Shown here: in pieces, positions 38,450 to 49,560 of the stretch
How positions within the stretch are numbered: the first letter of the stretch is position 1
Layout: every line of letters begins with the position of its first letter
From: Prorocentrum cordatum
Taxonomy: Eukaryota > Sar > Dinophyceae > Prorocentrales > Prorocentraceae
DNA length: 64,000 bases
Assembly: GCA_963575745.1 (NCBI GenBank)
Contig: CAUYUJ010022043.1
Location: forward strand, 43,501 to 107,500
Direction of reading: 5' to 3'
Program-made: the position numbers and the translations under genes
The notes under the pieces: generated by a model
Told to the model about the DNA's origin: nothing
Database searches by the model: none
The model's input: the letters and a program-made list of their open reading frames with translations, nothing else

Positions 38450-40990
38450 AGGAGGGCGCCGGTTTGGGATTCGTCGGCGGATCCACCGGATCCAGCGGAT
38501 CCGTCCGGAAACGGTGCCGGAGGCCGCTCTGGGCTCCTCTGGGCATCCCCCCCGGGGCCCGTTTTGTGAGGATGTCTCAGGCGAGGGCGCCGGTTTGGGA
38601 TTCGTCACCGGATCCCACCGGCTCCAGCGGATCCGTCCGGAAACGGTGCCAGAGGCCGCTCTGGGCTCATCTGGGCATCTCCCCCGGGGCCCGTTTTGTT
38701 AAGATGTCTCAGGCGAGGGCGCCGGTTTGGGATTCGTCACCGGATCCAGCGGATCCAGCGGATCTGTCCGGAAACGGTGCCGGAGGCCGCTCTGGGCTCC
38801 TCTGGGCACCTCCCCCGGGGCCGGTTTTGTGAGGATGTCTCAAGCGAGGGCGCCGGGGTGGGATTCGTCACCGGATCCAGCGGATCCAGCGGATCCGTCC
38901 GGAAACGGTGCCGGAGGCCGCTCTGGGCTCCTCTGGGCATCCCCCCCGGGGCCCGTTTTGTGAGGATGTCTCAGGCGAGGGCGCCGGTTTGGGATTCGTC
39001 ACCGGATCCAGCGGATCCAGCGGATCCGTCCGGAAACGGTGCCGGAGGCCGCTCTGGGCTCCTCTGGGCATCCCCCCCGGGGCCCGTTTTGTGAGGATGT
39101 CTCAGGCGAGGGCGCCGGTTTGGGATTCGTCACCGGATCCAGCGGATCCAGCGGATCCGTCCGGAAACGGTGCCGGAGGCCGCTCTGGGCTCCTCTGGGC
39201 ATCCCCCCCGGGGCCCGTTTTGTGAGGATGTCTCAGGCGAGGGCGCCGGTTTGGGATTCGTCACCGGATCCAGCGGATCCAGCGGATCCGCGGATCCGTC
39301 CGGAAACGGTGCCGGAGGCCGCTCTGGGCTCCTCTGGGCATCCCCCCCGGGGCCCGTTTTGTGAGGATGTCTCAGGCGAGGGCGCCGGTTTGGGATTCGT
39401 CACCGGATCCAGCGGATCCAGGGTCCGTCCGGAAACGGTGCCGGAGGCCGCTCTGGGCTCCTGTGGGCACCTCCCCCGGGGCCCGTTTTGTGAGGATGTC
39501 TGAAGCGAGGGCGCCGGTTTGGGATTCGTCCGCGGATCCGCCGGATCCGCCGGATCTGTCCGGAAACGGTGCCGGAGGCCGCTGTGGGCTCCTGTGGGCA
39601 CCTCCCCCGGGGCCCGTTGTGTGAGGATGTCTCAAGCGAGGGCGCCGGTTTGGGATTCGTCCGCGGATCCGCCGGATCCGCCGGATCTGTCCGGAAACGG
39701 TGCCGGAGGCCGCTGTGGGCTCCTGTGGCCCCTTTTGTAGGGATGTCTCAAGCGAGGGCGCCGGTTTGGGATTCGTCCGCGGATCCGCCGGATCTGTCCG
39801 GAAACGGTGCCGGAGGCCGCTCTCTCCCCCGGGGATTTTGTGGGTCCGATCCGCCTCATCTGTCCGGAATTCGTCCGCGGATCCGCCGGATCTGTCCGGA
39901 AACGGTGCCGGAGGCCGCTCTGGGCTCCTGTGGGCACCTCCCCCGGGGCCCGTTTTGTGGGGATGTCTCAAGCGAGGGCGCCGGTTTGGGATTCGTCCGC
40001 GGATCCGCCGGATCTGTCCGGAAACGGTGCCGGAGGCCGCTCTGGGCTCCTGTGGGCACCTCCCCCGGGGCCCGTTTTGTGGGGATGTCTCAAGCGAGGG
40101 CGCCGGTTTGGGAATGTCTCAAGCGAGGGCGCCGGTTTGGGATTCGTCCGCGGATCCGCCGGATCTGTCCGGAAACGGTGCCGGAGGCCGCTCTGGGCTC
40201 CTGTGGGCACCTCCCCCGGGGCCCGTTTTGTGGGGATGTCTCAAGCGAGGGCGCCGGTTTGGGATTCGTCCTCCCCCGGGGCCCGTTTTGTGGGGATGTC
40301 TCAAGCGAGGGCGCCGGTTTGGGATTCGTCCGCGGATCCGCCGGATCTGTCCGGAAACGGTGCCGGAGGCCGCTCTGGGCTCCTGTGGGCACCTCCCCCG
40401 GGGCCCGTTTTGTGGGGATGTCTCAAGCGAGGGCGCCGGTTTGGGATTCGTCCGCGGATCCGCCGGATCTGTCCGGAAACGGTGCCGGAGGCCGCTCTGG
40501 GCTCCTGTGGGCACCTCCCCCGGGGCCCGTTTTGTGGGATGTCTCAAGCGAGGGCGCCGGTTTGGGATTCGTCCGCGGATCCGCCGGATCTGTCCGGAAA
40601 CGGTGCCGGAGGCCGCTCTGGGCTCCTGTGGGCACCTCCCCCGGGGCCCGTTTTGTGGGGATGTCTCAAGCGAGGGCGCCGGTTTGGGATTCGTCCGCGG
40701 ATCCGCCGGATCTGTCCGGAAACGGTGCCAGAGGCCGCTCTGGGCTCCTGTGGGCACCTCCCCCGGGGCCCGTTTTGTGGGGATGTCTCAAGCGAGGGCG
40801 CCGGTTTGGGATTCGTCCGCGGATCCGCCGGATCTGTCCGGAAACGGTGCCGGAGGCCGCTCCTATGGGCACTTCCCCCGGGGCCCGTTTTGTGGGGATG
40901 TCTCAAGCGAGGGCGCCGGTTTGGGATTCGTCCGCGGATCCGCCGGATCTGTCCGGAAACGGTGCCGGAGGCCGCTCTGGGCTCGTGCTC
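38450..40990. repeat. 131-bp to 122-bp satellite array
   Basis: About 20 units. Up to about 39,500 the period is 131 bp with GGATCCAGCGGATCCAGC in the middle. From about 39,890 the period is 122 bp with CGCGGATCCGCCGGATCTGT. Truncated units occur at 39,730, 39,830, 40,110 and 40,275. Every unit holds GGATGTCTC[AG][AG]GCGAGGGCG. All six frames are largely open; no gene is inferred. Confidence 0.95.
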
Positions 40991-40999
40991 TTCGCGCCG

Positions 41000-41640
41000 G
41001 GGGTGAGGATGACGTGAGTTCCACAGAAACTCCCTCAAACCAAAAGCAAATACAGCAGCGTGTTGTAGCGCGACTGGCGTGTACAACAGCGGCGTTTTGT
41101 AGCGCGATTGGCTCGTGCAACACTGTCGCTTTGTAGCGCGACTGGCTCGTGCGGCCAGCGCTGCATCAGTGCGAGCTGGTGAGGGGGGGCAGGATTTGTC
41201 CGCCCCCAGTCGCGTCAGCTGCACCGCGTCGAAGTCGGAGTCGGAATTGGGACGGGCGCTGGAATCGGAGATGGGTCAAGAGTCGGGGTTGTTGGTGATC
41301 CGCTGTGGGTCCGTTGTTCTGGGTTGGCCGCGGGTCGGCAGTGGCCCGAAACTGGGATGGATCGGGTGTTGTGGGTCTGTGTAGGGTGGACGTGCGTCGG
41401 CTGTGGTTCGACTTTATTGCGTGGGTCGGTGGCGTGGGTCGGCAGTGGGTCGATTGAGAAATAAGTTCGCGGCATGGGGCAGCGAGTCTGCTGTGTGGCA
41501 GCGAGTCTGCTGTGTGACGGCTAATGGGGGTTACGGTCGTGAACAACTGCCCGAATTTCCGCCCCATCTGGAGTGCACAATTGGTGCAGGAAGTAGTGCC
41601 ATGTGGGTCGATTGTGGGTCGAGGTTAGTCATGGCCACCT
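41000..41640. repeat. Dispersed repeat, copy 2
   Basis: 41,175-41,610 matches 30,310-30,880 (GTCGCGTCA, CGTCGAAGTCGGAGTCG, GTGGGTCGG words, the CCCGAATTTCC end block). 41,055-41,160 contains three short TTGTAGCGCGA[CT]TGGC[GT] units. Confidence 0.75.
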
Positions 41641-42560
41641 GTGTCGGCAAGGCCATGGGCACCTGTCATAACGGCGGCGGCGTCGTCGGAGCGGCGTCGG
41701 ATCGGCGTCGGATGCCGTCGGGCGCCGTCGGGCTGCCGCCGGGTGCCAGCCGGGCACCTGTCGTGATGGCGGCGGGGTCGTCGGAACGGCGTCGGGCGCA
41801 GTCGGGCTGTCGTCGGGCGCCAACCGGGTACCTGTCGTAACGGCGGTGGCGTCGTCGGAACGGCGTCGGCCGCCGTCGGGCGCCAGCCGGACACCTGTCG
41901 TAACGGCGGCGGCGTCGTCAGCACGGCGTCGGATGCCGTCGAGCGCCGTCGGGCTGCCGTCGGGCGCCAGCCGGGCACCTGTCGTAACGGCGGCGGCGTC
42001 GTCGGACGAGCGTCGAGCGCCGTCGGGCGCCGTCATGTGGCCCTCGGGCGCCAGCCGAGTACCTGTCGCAACGGCGGCGGCGTCGTCGGAACGGCGTCGG
42101 GCGCCGTCGGGCGGTCGTCGGGCGCCAGCTGGGCACCAGTCGTCACGGCGGTGGCGTCGTCGGACGAGCGTCGGGCGCCGTCGGGCGGCCCTGGGGCGTC
42201 AGCCGGGCACCTGTCGCAACGGCGGCGGCGTCGTCGGAACGGCGTCGGGCGCCGTCGGGCGGCCCTGGGGCGTCAGCCGGGCACCTGTCGCAACGGCGGC
42301 GGCGTCGCCGGAATGGCGTCGGGCGCCGTCGGGCGGCCGACGGGCGCCGTCGGGGCACCTGTCGTAACGGCGGCGGCGTCGGAACGGCGTCGGGCGCCGT
42401 CGGGCACTCGTCGGGCGCCAGTCGGGTACCTGTCGTAACGGCAGCGGCGTCGGCGGAATGGCGTCCCGGGCCGTCGGGCGGTCGTCGGGCGCCAGACGGG
42501 CACCTGTCGCAACGGCGGCGGCGTCGTCGGAACGGCGTCGGGCGCCGTCAGCGTTGCGCG
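41641..42560. repeat. About 75-bp GC-rich minisatellite, about 12 copies
   Basis: CACCTGTCGTAACGGCGGCG starts recur about every 60-96 bp from 41,661 to 42,500. They are followed by GTCGTCGGAACGGCGTCGGG, then CGCCGTCGGGC[GT]G. Open in several frames with Arg/Ser/Pro-rich artefacts. Confidence 0.9.
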
Positions 42561-42739
42561 TGTCTGCTGTGGATCAGAAGTGGGTCGGCCGCAATTGGAG
42601 GTTGTTGCGTGGGTCGGTTGGTGCGGGTCGGTCGTGGTTCGAGTTTGTTGCGTGGCTCGGTTGTTGTGGGACTGCTGTGGGTCAGTGGTTGGTACTGGAG
42701 GTTCCGGTGGCATCGCGGCACTGGAGGTAGTGGATGGGA

Positions 42740-43040
42740 GGCGCTCGGGATCCAACGTCGGGCCAAGATGTGGGTTGAAGGACCGTGTCCTCGAATGCCT
42801 TCGCGAACCCACTGTGTCATTGCGTCGAAAAGGGCTGTCGTCGGCAGAGGGGTCTGGGCATGTCGCTGGTAGTTCGTGCACCTGTACGTCGCATAAACCA
42901 GAAGGGCGATGGTCGCGAGGGTTTTCCTGGTGTTGGCCAACGGATTCACCTTGAGAAAAATAATGGAGGTTCACGACCTGGTCTGGGTCGAGGTGTAAAA
43001 ACTGCGCAGCAAGTTTCTTCACCACCGGCACTTCGCGCAA
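42740..43040 (-). pseudogene. LINE C-terminal module
   Basis: Frame 1 reads VVKKLAAQFLHLDPDQVVNL. After a shift near 42,940 it continues TLATIALLVYATYRCTNYQR and TALFDAMTQWVREGIRGHG. A short hydrophobic IALLVYATY helix after the Cys/His finger is typical of the C terminus of dinoflagellate LINE proteins. Confidence 0.6.
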
Positions 43041-44020
43041 TGCTCAATCGCGTCCTGGTTGCGAGACCCTCTGCACAGGAGGCACGTTTGGCGTCTTTGA
43101 ACGCGACGCGCTGACGTCCACACCACGTGCCGAAGACCGCCGATTGAACCCTTGGAGCGACCAGCTTCTTCAGCTCTCGAAGGCGATGGAGAGGAGCCCG
43201 GCCGCGCCAATTTTCCGCGCGCTGTCGGACCGGGAACAAGCTGGCAATGTGGGCGTGGTCGGGCAGGTTGAGGTACCAACGTCGGTATTTGCGCCCGATG
43301 TGATGTTCGGCTGGCGGAGCGCGCGCGCGCCTGCAACAGGCGAGCATGAACAGTAGACTGAAAACGAGCGCGAAGGCGGCCCCAATCCTTCACGGTGCAC
43401 GGCGCGGGGCGCGTCGGCGCCACGGAGCGGAATAACTCGCCAGGTGTCCCCGGAAGCGCCGTCATGCTCGAGAAATTTGTGCCCAAACGGAGGTGGTAAG
43501 ACAGCTGGGACCTTCGATTCCGCATGGATCGCCCCTGTAAGCGGTCGGTGGTCCCCAGAAGTGATCGGAGGAACCGGGTGCGTCGGTTGAGGGTGCAATT
43601 GTGGCGCGCATTGTTAGGGGCGCGAGGGGGCGGGTCGACAGTGGCATCGGAGCGCGCTGTCTCCTGGGAGGCGGAAGCCCAGAGGGGCGTCTGGGTCTGC
43701 AGGGTGGTCGCCGCAGGCTGCGCCCCACAGTCGCACGCGTAGTTGTGCTGCTTGCGCGGTGACTTGCAGACTTCGGAATGCACTCGTAAAATGGTACAAA
43801 TGTTGCAGCCACCATAGATCTTCCAGGGTGGCCCAGTTACCTGGCCCAGGAGCGGCTCGCCGCAGACATTGCAGCTCTGCGTCGAGGGCCTCTTCCGTCG
43901 GCTCGCTGAGTTGCGCCGCAAAGGCCAATACCGATATCCCGAACTTGTTGTATGCAAGCGCAGAGCAATGAAGCCCCAGCGGGTGGCCTGCCCATAGAGA
44001 GGCACGTTGTTGGAACTTCG
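43041..44020 (-). pseudogene. LINE post-RT region and Cys/His finger
   Basis: 43,950-43,620 (one frame) reads YNKFGISVLAFAAQLSEPTE, then WATLEDLWWLQHLYHFTSAF, the helical region that follows the RT thumb in this LINE group. 43,100-43,041 (other frame) reads CLLCRGSRNQDAIEHCAKC, a C-x2-C-x-H-x2-C type finger. A frame change lies between the two. Confidence 0.65.
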
Positions 44021-45514
44021 CCACCGGGCCCTTCCAGAGATCTTGTCCAGCAACAGCCCCGCGCAGATGGCGCACAGCAGAGGAGACAATGGGCATCCTT
44101 GCCTGACGCCGGCGGTCAGGGGAACCCGGGTAAGGTTTGCCCCGGGCTCGCAATCTGACACCGGTTGTTGTCGTACAAGTGCTTCACAAAGTGCCGGGCC
44201 GACGTAGGCAATCCCAGGTGGCGCAGCATGTCGCGTAAGCACTCTTGCGAAAGCGACGGGAATGCAGATGCGAAGTCGAAGAGGATGATGGCGCCGGAGT
44301 CCGATTGGAGTGCCGTGGTCATGCTGGCAAAATCGACGTCGAGCACGTTTCTCACTAATGAGCGGCGCCGCAGGAAGCCCTGCTGTGGCGGGCCGACCCA
44401 CGCATTGAGGACCGGTTCCCAGCGGCCCCGTGCAACGTTCGCTTTGATCCTGTTGTCTGCGTTCACGATGAATATCGGGCGTGTGCTGTCCGCCGTGTAG
44501 ACATCTCCATAGGTCGGGTCGCTGGTCAATTTCTTTTTTCCCCAAGCACACGAGGGTTCCCAAGTTGAAGTCGTGGCCAGCTGCGTCGCTGTCGTCGTTC
44601 AACTCGTGGAGGTAGGTCTCCCCCGAAGCGCTCTGTAGAGCGTCGGCGGCGCCCCAGAGGGCCCCGATGGCGATCTGTCCGCTATGCCGCCAAGCCACGC
44701 ATGGGATCCCGTCCGGGCCGGGCATGCTGTTGCCCGAGCGTTGCACCGCGGACTCCACATCCTCCTCTCGTAATCCCCATGCGCTCGGGGACATGTCTAA
44801 GGGTGGGCGGGCGTGATGACGACGCGGGCGGCCTGTCTGCGGCAGTGGATTTGTGGGTTGCGCGGGCGGCTGTCGTCGAGGGAGGGGCGTGGGGCGGGGA
44901 GGGGGATGGCCAGTAGCGGCAGAATGGGTCGGAGAGGCGCCCGATGTCGGCGACGGGGGAGGGACTGGTCGGAACTGCGGGAGGTAGGCAATCCAGCGCT
45001 GCACGATGTGAGGGTTGATCGGTTGTCGCGTGAAGCTCCGGCTCCAATGTTTCTCAAGTTCCTGTGCGATGTCGCGGGGCGTGTGTGCTAGATTGCCGTC
45101 TGGGGTTTGGATGGTGCCGATGGCGGTGTTGCAGCCCGGCTGCAAGCGCCGGAGTCTCGTGAGGATGTGCGTTTTGCGTTGGTGGTAATCCCCAGAGTTG
45201 ACGTCGGCCTCCTGTCGCTGCAGTGCGACCAGGTCGTTCGTCACCGCGGCGTGGGCGAGGTCAATCGCACGTTGTCGGGCGGACTGAAACCGCGGCGAGA
45301 GGCGAGCATTCGGGTCAGTCCCGGAGGCTATCGTAGCAAGGTGTGGGTAAGTAGCCAAGCAACGTTCCATCGTTGGCACTGATATACGTTCCGCTGCTCG
45401 GATGTACGCCATCGCCCAGTCTAGATGATCGCGCGGGCCAGCGGAGGGAGCATCGCGTCCTTCTTGGCGCATTTTCGTCGCCCCCCGAGTCATGCACTGT
45501 TTCAACGCCCTCAA
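44020..45514 (-). pseudogene. LINE reverse transcriptase with catalytic block missing
   Basis: Motifs seen: GNSMPGPDGIPCVAWR (about 44,735-44,690) and RPIFIVNADNRIKANVARGR; then QQGFLRRRSLVRNVLDVDFA, LFDFASAFPSL (first catalytic Asp) and GVRQGCPLSPLLCAICAGLL (about 44,110-44,050). Only about 45 codons separate RQGCPLSP from the post-RT YNKFG block; about 170 would be expected, and the [YF]ADD catalytic motif is absent. Two frame changes lie inside. The enzyme would prime and copy LINE RNA at a nicked target. Confidence 0.82.
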
Positions 45515-46330
45515 ACGACGGAAAGGGGTTCTGTGGGTCGCGGTCCTCCCGCAGCGCCTCGTTGTAAGCTAGGGTCAGTCTGCGGCGCCAATCCGGGTGG
45601 CGGAGGGGCCCAGTGGGAAAGCTGCCTCCTGCACCTTGCGCGCGCTGCTTGGTGAGGCGGGAGAAAGACAAGGGTCTATGCTGCGACAGGGATGTGTGCG
45701 GGAGAGCGGTGGCAGAGTAATGTCGATCCAGCTGGTCGGAGCAATGGTGGTTGGAGGACACGCGGTCGATCCTGGAGAGGGCGCGCCCGGCCTCGCAGGT
45801 AGGGAGGGGCTGGCGCAGCTCGTGGAAGCCATGTCTACATGCAAGATGGCTGCCCCAATATTCCGCCTCTCTTTGGTCCGCGGCGCCAGTCCATTGTCCG
45901 GAACTTTTGCACCAGCGGTCTTCTGGCTCTGCCACGAAACTCCAATCTCCCATGGACAGGGTGAACGTCGAGCTCGCGTCGGTCACTTGATCCGCCAGGT
46001 CCTGAATAAGCTGTCGTCGAGCACCTGCTTCGTCGTGGCCGGCGGGGAAGTATGCGACAACGATGTCCAGCGCACCGTGGGACCCACGCAATGATAATGT
46101 CGCCAAGCGACCTTGGGGCATTTCCAACCAGTCCTCGTCCCGGACCAGTTTGAACAAACTAAGGAAGCGATTCGTTAGGATGTGGCCAATGCCCGCGGTC
46201 CGGCGGGCGCGGTGGTGCGACCAGAAAGCACGGGTGTGTCCTGGCAGCGTGGCAGCTGTCACGTGGCCGAGCGTGCTGTGGGTCTCGCACAATCCAATGA
46301 AATCATGCTTATGTCAGAGATTCCACGCGC
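45400..46330 (-). pseudogene. LINE AP-type endonuclease
   Basis: Reads LCETHSTLG (catalytic Glu block), GIGHILTNRFL, GALDIVVAYFPAGHDE, TLSMGDWSFVA (the G-D-x-N region, with Ser for Asn), RALSRIDRVSSNHHCSDQ (the D-x-I/R block) and SQHRPLSFS (a terminal S-[DQ]-H; Gln replaces Asp). These are the ordered motifs of the exonuclease/endonuclease/phosphatase fold that nicks target DNA. The Asn to Ser and Asp to Gln changes suggest lost activity. Confidence 0.78.
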
Positions 46331-47455
46331 GATGTTGCTTGCCCTGCTGAGCGCGCGGGTCGGCGGCGAAGAGGGCCTGAGCATTCCAGTAGGCGCCTCG
46401 GTAAGCTCCCGCGCATGGGAAGTCGGCTGGCGGGAGTGCTGGATGGGGAGGTGGAGGAGAGAGGTCGTGTGGAGCGTTGTGGGGTCGCTGTCGTTTCGTG
46501 GAGTTTGAGTGGGTCGTAGCGGCCATGGGGTCTGGGGCTGACCTCCGGTCTGCTTGCAACGTCCTGGATTGGCGCTGGGTCGGTCGGTCGAGTGGTCGGT
46601 GATCGGTGGAGGGGGTAGCGTAAGGGGGGGATCGGGCGGGGCAGTGTGGAGTCGTGGTCGTTTCCTGGAGCGTGTCTGGGTCGTATCGGTAATAAGGGTC
46701 GGGTGCCCGCGTCGTGTCTGGCTGCGTTGTTCTGGGGTTGCGTTGGGTCGGTCGGTCGGGGCGTCAATGGTCGGCGCGCGGTGTCTCGGGCCCTCGGAGG
46801 TCGGGCCGATCGCCGCGGGCGCCTCGGTCAGGGGGTCGCGCGGGGCGCGTTGGAGTCGAGGTCTTTTCGCGAAGGTGTGGAGAGTCGTCGGGTTGATTGG
46901 GGCACTGTAGGGTCGGCGCCGGGTCGTTCTATCCTGGCGGTCTGGAAGTGTGTCTGGGTATGTTGCCATCGGCGGGTTGGTCGGCGCGTGGGGTCTGCTG
47001 TCGCCGGAGGCCGCGCCAGGTCGAATGGGGGTTCCATTTGGAGGGCCAGGGGGCGGGGGAGGCCCAAGCGACGGCGTCAAGGGGGGAGGGCTGTAGTCGG
47101 GAGGATGAGGGATAGCAGGGCGCAGTGAGTAGGGCGGGAGGGGGCATGCGCGCGCGACGGGAGAATCGCACGAATGCAAATTCTCAGCGGCGGCCGCGTC
47201 AAGTCCCGAGAGCACCGCCCACGGCCGCCTCGAGGGGGGGCGTCGGGGACGGAGCAGCTGCAGGGCGGGGCCGGGGGTGCCATGGGAGCGTCGTGGTGCA
47301 GGTCTTCGATCTCGACCAAGCGCGGCGTGCCGTCGATCTCCATGCTGGTGTTGTGGACGTGGTGGTAGAGTTGATTGAGGTCGTCGATGGTGCCGCACTG
47401 GGCCGTGAGGCGGCGCGCGCTCTCGCTGCGCCACTTGTTCGGTAGGAGAGGCCAC
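46331..47455 (-). pseudogene. Proline/arginine-rich linker of the LINE
   Basis: A low-complexity Pro/Thr/Arg frame between ORF1 and endonuclease with repeated TDRP and PPPP words. No domain. The plus-strand frames here are shadows. Confidence 0.4.
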
Positions 47456-48800
47456 CTTCTTGCTGTATCTGCCAGGGTGCGCCTGTGAGCGTAGAGATCC
47501 GCGTCATGAGGCGGCGTGGGAGGGAGTCAGGGCGGCCCGAAGGGGAGTCCGAGATAACGATGGCAGTGGACAGGGAGATGCGGCGTGCCTCTGACGGCGT
47601 GGTTGGTGCGGGAGATGCTCGCGCCACTGTCCGTCGCCGGGTTGTTGGGGGGGCCTGAGGTTTCGCCCGCGCGCGGCCGCCCAAGATCGATGGGCGATGC
47701 CTCACCCGCGCGATGGCCTCCAGAGGTGTGGCCGCCTGCTGATCGGAGAGTTCATGGGCCCAGTGCTCTGCTGCGCACGCCGCCCTGGTCAATGCCCGGC
47801 GTGCCGGAACGAGCGCCGCTTCATTCGTCCAGTCCCGCATGGCCTCAAGCGCTGTTGGTGAGCCCATATCTACCACCATGGCCGCGGGGTCAGTAAAGAG
47901 CGCACGTCGTCCGATGAGAGCCCTGCTCAATGGGCCCTGGTTCTTGAGATGGCCCATGCGCAGGTGCAGGTGCAAATCCGCGGCGCGGTTCTCATCGAAG
48001 AAACCCACGAAATAGAGCCGTTGTGCCGGGCCCTTGCTGCCAAGGCTGCGCCGCGGGCCGTCCCAGCGAATCGAACCAGGGAGAGTCAGCTTCTTGAGCG
48101 CGCCGTGGACGCTGAATTCCTCCGCGCCGTAGAAGTCCACGATGATTGCTGGGCCGGAGCGTTCCCCCAGCAGGGTCGGCCGGCAATTGAGCGTGGCCGG
48201 AGGCGACGTGGCGCCACAAGTCGACAGACGAGAAATCGCGATAGCTTTCACATGATGAAATGGACCAGACTGCCAAGGAAACACACACCTGACTGGTTCG
48301 CGTAAGTGCTCCACGCGAGATAAAATTGGCCCCCATTCTGCCTCCATCAAACTATGGCCCCATAAATCCTGGATTGCCGTGGGCGTGCTGCAACCTGGGT
48401 AGACGTCGCGTGGGGCCAGCAGGTGCAGATTTGTCGTGGAAGTCGCGGTGGCTGCGAAGGATTTGAAAGACCGCGCAAGTCGTGCCGTGGGCTCCGAATC
48501 CATCGTCGCCCACATGTAAAGGTCCTTGCCGCACATCTCTTGTAGGGCTCCGTGGATGGTCGTAGCGCTTTTTGTGAGTGTCTCGTACTGCTGCCGACCA
48601 TTGAGCGGTGGGTGTGCCAGAGGGCAGCATGTAAAATCAATTTCCTGCAGATTAGACATGTGGAGGAGGAGGGTCGCGGGTCGCTCCGCGGCGGTCGCCC
48701 GGTCATGCAAGTACGCGAGCAGAGAAGTGCCAGCTTCGAGCCAGCGCGGGCTCCAGGCGGTCGTCCATTTGCGCTTCTCTCGGAGGATGTGGGGGAGGTC
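47199..48800 (-). pseudogene. LINE ORF1-like protein, main part
   Basis: The frame 48710-47199 contains HMSNLQEIDFTCCPLAHPPL, HSLMEAEWGPILSRVEHLRE, then PAIIVDFYGAEEFSVHGALK and RLYFVGFFDENRAADLHLHL, a mixed alpha/beta region. A basic Ser/Thr-rich tail follows. The position upstream of the endonuclease suggests an RNA-binding ORF1. No specific family was identified. Confidence 0.5.
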
Positions 48801-48801
48801 G

Positions 48802-49560
48802 CTAGTGCACTGTTTGCCTACGGCGTCGAGTCGGTCCGAAAAAAGCTTGGATTCTGTGGGCTCCTGGAGTGGGCGCCCTGGATCCTGGATGCTGGCAGAC
48901 CGACGTCAGGGCATGGGCAAGAGCTACTCGTCGCATGATCATTTCTGTCGTGGGGGGAGGGCCTTCGTATTTTGGGATGCCAGCCGGCGCCCATGGATCC
49001 GCAGCCGTGGGATCGTAGGCGAGGGACCGGAGCACGGGGATAAGAGATGACCATGTACGAAGTGCGTCCAAAGTGATCGCGGGTCGGTCGTCTGACGGCT
49101 CCCGCTTGTCCGTGACAGCGTTGATATAATCTCCGTGCACCAAGATCTCTTGTTCGATCAGCTCGGTGAATAGATCGTCCATATCTCCATCCGTGTCGGA
49201 ACCCTCTTGTCGCGCATCGGGGGCGCCAGGAAGCCGGCGAATTGGTTGGGGTTGGGGGGGCAGGTCACGGAGTCCAGGGGGTGCTGCAGAGGACGCTGGC
49301 GTCGCAGCCACTCGCGGTGGCGCGGTGCCTTCATCATGTCCAGGCGGTGGCGGCACTGGAGCCTGCATCTCCCATTCCTGATGGCAGGATGGGCATCTGC
49401 CCGCGCCCGGCGCCGCAGCACCAAAGAGTGTGCATCCACTGTGCCGGCAAGAGTGTAGTCCCGTGAGAAGGGTACCTGGTCCGCCACCGCGGAGGCGAAG
49501 CATCAAGTGCATCGTGGCGTAGTTCATTATATTGTATACGCTGCCGTGAAAGCCCGTCAC
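48802..49560 (-). pseudogene. LINE ORF1 N-terminal part with zinc finger
   Basis: Near residues 30-65: LLTGLHSCRHSGCTLFGAA, then GAGRCPSCHQEWEM, giving a C-x4-C...C-x2-C arrangement that could bind zinc. The rest is Pro-rich, then acidic (DTDGDMDDLFTELIEQE). The first ATG in frame is 49,560; sequence above this is unremarkable. Confidence 0.5.

Larger units (their letters stand above)
34790..38549. repeat. Tandem segmental duplication, 2,049-bp step
   Basis: 34,790-36,500 and 36,839-38,549 align at a constant offset of 2,049 bp, with about a dozen differences by eye over 1.7 kb. The unit contains the pyrimidine tract, the small membrane-protein gene, two SL cassettes, CAAGA satellite blocks and the start of the 131-bp satellite. 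The junction near 36,835 joins the satellite (CGGATC) directly to the pyrimidine tract. Confidence 0.93.
42740..49560 (-). mobile_element. LINE-type retrotransposon, inactive
   Basis: On the minus strand: ORF1-like zinc protein (49.56-47.2 kb), proline-rich linker (47.45-46.3 kb), AP-type endonuclease (46.33-45.4 kb), reverse transcriptase (45.5-44.0 kb), post-RT region (44.0-43.6 kb), C-terminal Cys/His finger (43.1 kb) and a hydrophobic C-terminal module (43.04-42.74 kb). Frames are broken and the RT active-site block is deleted. The 3' side runs into GTGGGTCGG words and the 75-bp minisatellite. Confidence 0.85.

Noticed and set aside
39569-41136. Overlapping 400-480-codon frames in the 131/122-bp satellite
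   Set aside because: Same explanation: the tandem unit is open in several frames on both strands, and the repeated sequence has no recognisable product.
43979-43991. GCGGGTGGCCTGC in the LINE as another hairpin-motif copy
   Set aside because: Only 13 nt with a 3-nt loop on the plus strand, no AGxPA phase and no neighbours of its type. Likely chance.
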